From Sedimentisphaerales bacterium (GTDB lineage Bacteria > Planctomycetota > Phycisphaerae > Sedimentisphaerales > SG8-4): a DNA stretch of 7,561 bases. Positions 5,657 to 7,561 of this stretch are shown here, piece by piece. The notes below the pieces were generated by a model. The model was not told the DNA's origin and did no database searches. It worked only from the letters and a program-made list of their open reading frames with translations. Position numbers and translations under genes: made by a program. The stretch lies in contig JAFGJR010000203.1 in assembly GCA_016928975.1 (NCBI GenBank), forward strand, positions 1 to 7,561. Direction: 5' to 3'. Position 1 is the stretch's first letter. Every line of letters starts with the position of its first letter.

Positions 5657-7561
5657 CTATCGTCGTTTGGGTGGCGCCGTTTCCTCGGGGGGTCGCAGAT
5701 CCGGCGTCGTGGAGGTGGGGTCCTCGACGATGGCGTACAAGATGCCGGTGGACGAGTCCAGACCCGCCCCCTTCACGCCGCTGACCAGGAGCAGACCCTG
5801 CGAGGCGATCACCGGGTAATTGAGCGGCGTATCGCTCGCGAATCGGGCGATCTGCCGGCCCTGGGCATCGACGACGTACAGGCAGCCATCATCGCTGGCG
5901 GCGTAAAGGTATCCCTCACGATCCGCAGCCAGCGTGAAGCTTCTTGCAGAGCCCAGTTGTGTGGCCCACTTGATCCGGCCGGTGTTGGGATCGACCGCTC
6001 TCACGAACGAGTCATCCAGGCCGGCGTAGATCGTCCCGTCCGGTCCCACGACCGGCTCCGACCAGCTCTCGACCCCGAGGCAGCTTCGCCCGCAGGGCAC
6101 AGTGCCGGGGTCAGCCAGATCCGCTGTCCAGGCGATTGAGCCGGTCTTTGCGTCGATGGCGTAGAGGTGGCTGTCGTCGAGGAAGGTCTGATAGACCAAG
6201 CCGTTCTCGCCGACGACGGGACCGGCCAGCGGTCCTGCCTCCGGGTCGCAGGCGGCCTCCCACTTCGGTCTCAAGGAGCCTGGCTCAAACGCCCACAGGC
6301 TGGCTTGACTCCAATCCAACACGTACGCCGCGCCGTCCGGTCCTACCGCCGGCGAGGCGAAGCTCATCCCGTACTCGGAAGGCCAGAAGCTCCGGAACTG
6401 ACCGTCGCGAGGGTCCAGGACACTTGCGGCTGCGATCAGCCTGCCGTCCGGGAGGATCGCCGGGGCGCAGGCCATCGGTCCCATGTGGTAGGAGCTTCTC
6501 AACTGCCCATCCGGCGCGATCTCATGAAGGCCGTCGCCCTGCGTGCTTACGTAGAGGGTCCCATCGTCCCCGACGGTGGGAGCTTCGAGAATCGAATCAT
6601 GGATGTCACAGGTCCAGAGGAGTCTGCCACCGGGATCGAGGGTGCAGACCTGCCCATCATAGGTCGCCACGTGGATTCGTCCGTTCCAGCCGATGACGGC
6701 TCCGCCTGCGATGATGCTGGGTGTCTCAAAGCGCCACCGAATGCAACCGAGCTTCGGCCCCGAGTCGCGGCTTCGCCCGGTTCGCTGGAAGTTGCCTCCC
6801 AACGTCCTCCACCGGGAGGGGATATTGGGGTCAGATGCGGCGGGATAGATCGAGAAGAAGCCTGTGTACGCCACTTGCAGGGCGGACTCCGAGGGAGAAG
6901 CCGTCGCCAGGCGGATCAGGCAGACATCGGATCGTATGGCTTGCGGGACCTGCCAGGAGAGGCTATTGGCGGAAGTGACATTGTTGTCGAGGATCTGCCA
7001 GCGGGTGCCCGCGTCGGTACTGAGCTCCGCGCGGAGCTGGCCCTCGGCCGGCCGGCCTTGCCATGCAATCGACTGGGTTGTTCCGCCGATAAGGAGTTGG
7101 CCGCCTCGAGGTTGAAGGAGGGTGATTGGCGATAGCGAGTATTCATCCGCCCCGATGTCCATAATCCCATCGATCTTGCGTGGCTGGCCGTCCACGTCCA
7201 CGGCGTCGGATGAAACCAGGGCCGCGGGGTCCCCCGCCCCAATGCAAGGCGACTCCGGCCGCAGGTGCAGGTCGGCAAAGCTCTCGTTGCCTGCTGCATC
7301 GGTCGCCAGCGCGCCAAGCACACTGCGTCGGCGAGTCTGGCCGGGCTTGGGCCACTCCACCAGGAGCGGGTCATCGTCGATGTTGTGATGGCCTTGCGCA
7401 TTGTTGAAGGGGATGCGGAGATCGCCGGGATTGCCGTCCTGAACGCAGCAGTAGACCACCTGCACGCGATTGCCACAGATCTGGGCGGCCTGTCCAGAGC
7501 CCGTGGTATCCTTGTTGGCCCAGAGAATCGAGCTCGAAATACGCCCATAGCCTTCCGGGCA
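5657..7561 (-). CDS. Large secreted protein: beta-helix end, Ig-like domain, PQQ-type beta-propeller (partial, N-terminus beyond right edge)
   Basis: The frame is open from the right edge to the TAG at 5657-5659, giving 634 residues. The GTG at 7465 is not the real start, because SSILWANKDTTGSG and more beta-helix-like sequence continue upstream of it. Order of domains: (a) about 7561-7139, the last coils of a right-handed beta-helix ending in DVDGQPRKIDGIMDIGADEY, a motif typical of Planctomycetota surface proteins (choice-of-anchor type); (b) about 7138-6850, an Ig/Fn3-like domain starting SPITLLQPRGGQLLIGG; (c) about 6830-5710, a beta-propeller with the entry motif GGNFQRTGRS and repeats such as YAIDAKTGSIAWTADL and VRAVDPNTGRIKWA; (d) a proline-rich, basic tail ending PPKRR. 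There is no PEP-CTERM or transmembrane anchor at the C-terminus. Probably exported, but the signal peptide would lie outside the window. Carbohydrate binding or surface display is a guess. Confidence 0.85.
   Translation of the reverse strand, partial: CPEGYGRISSSILWANKDTTGSGQAAQICGNRVQVVYCCVQDGNPGDLRIPFNNAQGHHNIDDDPLLVEWPKPGQTRRRSVLGALATDAAGNESFADLHLRPESPCIGAGDPAALVSSDAVDVDGQPRKIDGIMDIGADEYSLSPITLLQPRGGQLLIGGTTQSIAWQGRPAEGQLRAELSTDAGTRWQILDNNVTSANSLSWQVPQAIRSDVCLIRLATASPSESALQVAYTGFFSIYPAASDPNIPSRWRTLGGNFQRTGRSRDSGPKLGCIRWRFETPSIIAGGAVIGWNGRIHVATYDGQVCTLDPGGRLLWTCDIHDSILEAPTVGDDGTLYVSTQGDGLHEIAPDGQLRSSYHMGPMACAPAILPDGRLIAAASVLDPRDGQFRSFWPSEYGMSFASPAVGPDGAAYVLDWSQASLWAFEPGSLRPKWEAACDPEAGPLAGPVVGENGLVYQTFLDDSHLYAIDAKTGSIAWTADLADPGTVPCGRSCLGVESWSEPVVGPDGTIYAGLDDSFVRAVDPNTGRIKWATQLGSARSFTLAADREGYLYAASDDGCLYVVDAQGRQIARFASDTPLNYPVIASQGLLLVSGVKGAGLDSSTGILYAIVEDPTSTTPDLRPPEETAPPKRR

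Noticed and set aside
6167..7135. 322-codon plus-strand open frame
   Set aside because: Antisense to the propeller protein, with low-complexity Arg/Gly/Pro composition and no family resemblance.

Overview
The window is GC-rich bacterial DNA that most resembles a member of the Planctomycetota, probably Phycisphaerae-like. This is an inference from three things: a secreted beta-helix protein ending in the 'GADEY' motif and fused to a PQQ-type beta-propeller, a secreted sialidase-like protein, and intergenic spacers filled with a low-complexity 'CGAAATCCGAAA' repeat. No rRNA or other phylogenetic marker is present, so the assignment is tentative.

Layout, left to right. (1) Positions 1-846, minus strand: N-terminal 282 residues of a secreted BNR-repeat (sialidase-like) protein that runs off the left edge. 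(2) Positions 847-1012: a divergent intergenic region with candidate promoters on both strands and a long imperfect inverted repeat. (3) Positions 1013-1972, plus: a glycyl-radical-enzyme activase (radical SAM with two extra 4Fe-4S clusters). (4) Positions 1973-2152: a spacer of dispersed repeat with an inverted arrangement. (5) Positions 2153-4519, plus: a glycyl radical enzyme. It carries every active-site residue I can recall for trans-4-hydroxy-L-proline dehydratase (HypD), all at one constant numbering offset. (6) Positions 4530-4556: three degenerate 9-bp tandem units. (7) Positions 4556-4879, plus: a small DUF2283-like protein. (8) Positions 4867-5565, plus: RNase HI with a C-terminal zinc-ribbon-like extension, its start overlapping the previous gene. 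(9) Positions 5566-5656: a short convergent gap. (10) Positions 5657-7561, minus: C-terminal 634 residues of a large secreted protein (end of a beta-helix, an Ig-like domain, a beta-propeller) that runs off the right edge.

How the genes work together. The central pair is a two-gene anaerobic module. The activase installs a glycyl radical on the dehydratase, which would convert trans-4-hydroxy-L-proline to pyrroline-5-carboxylate, a precursor of proline. The partner reductase ProC is not in the window. The flanking secreted proteins would fit an organism that feeds on glycoproteins or polysaccharides, but no direct link to hydroxyproline use is visible. The DUF2283/RNase HI pair looks like an unrelated housekeeping unit on the same strand. 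I see no phage, IS element, CRISPR array, tRNA or rRNA.
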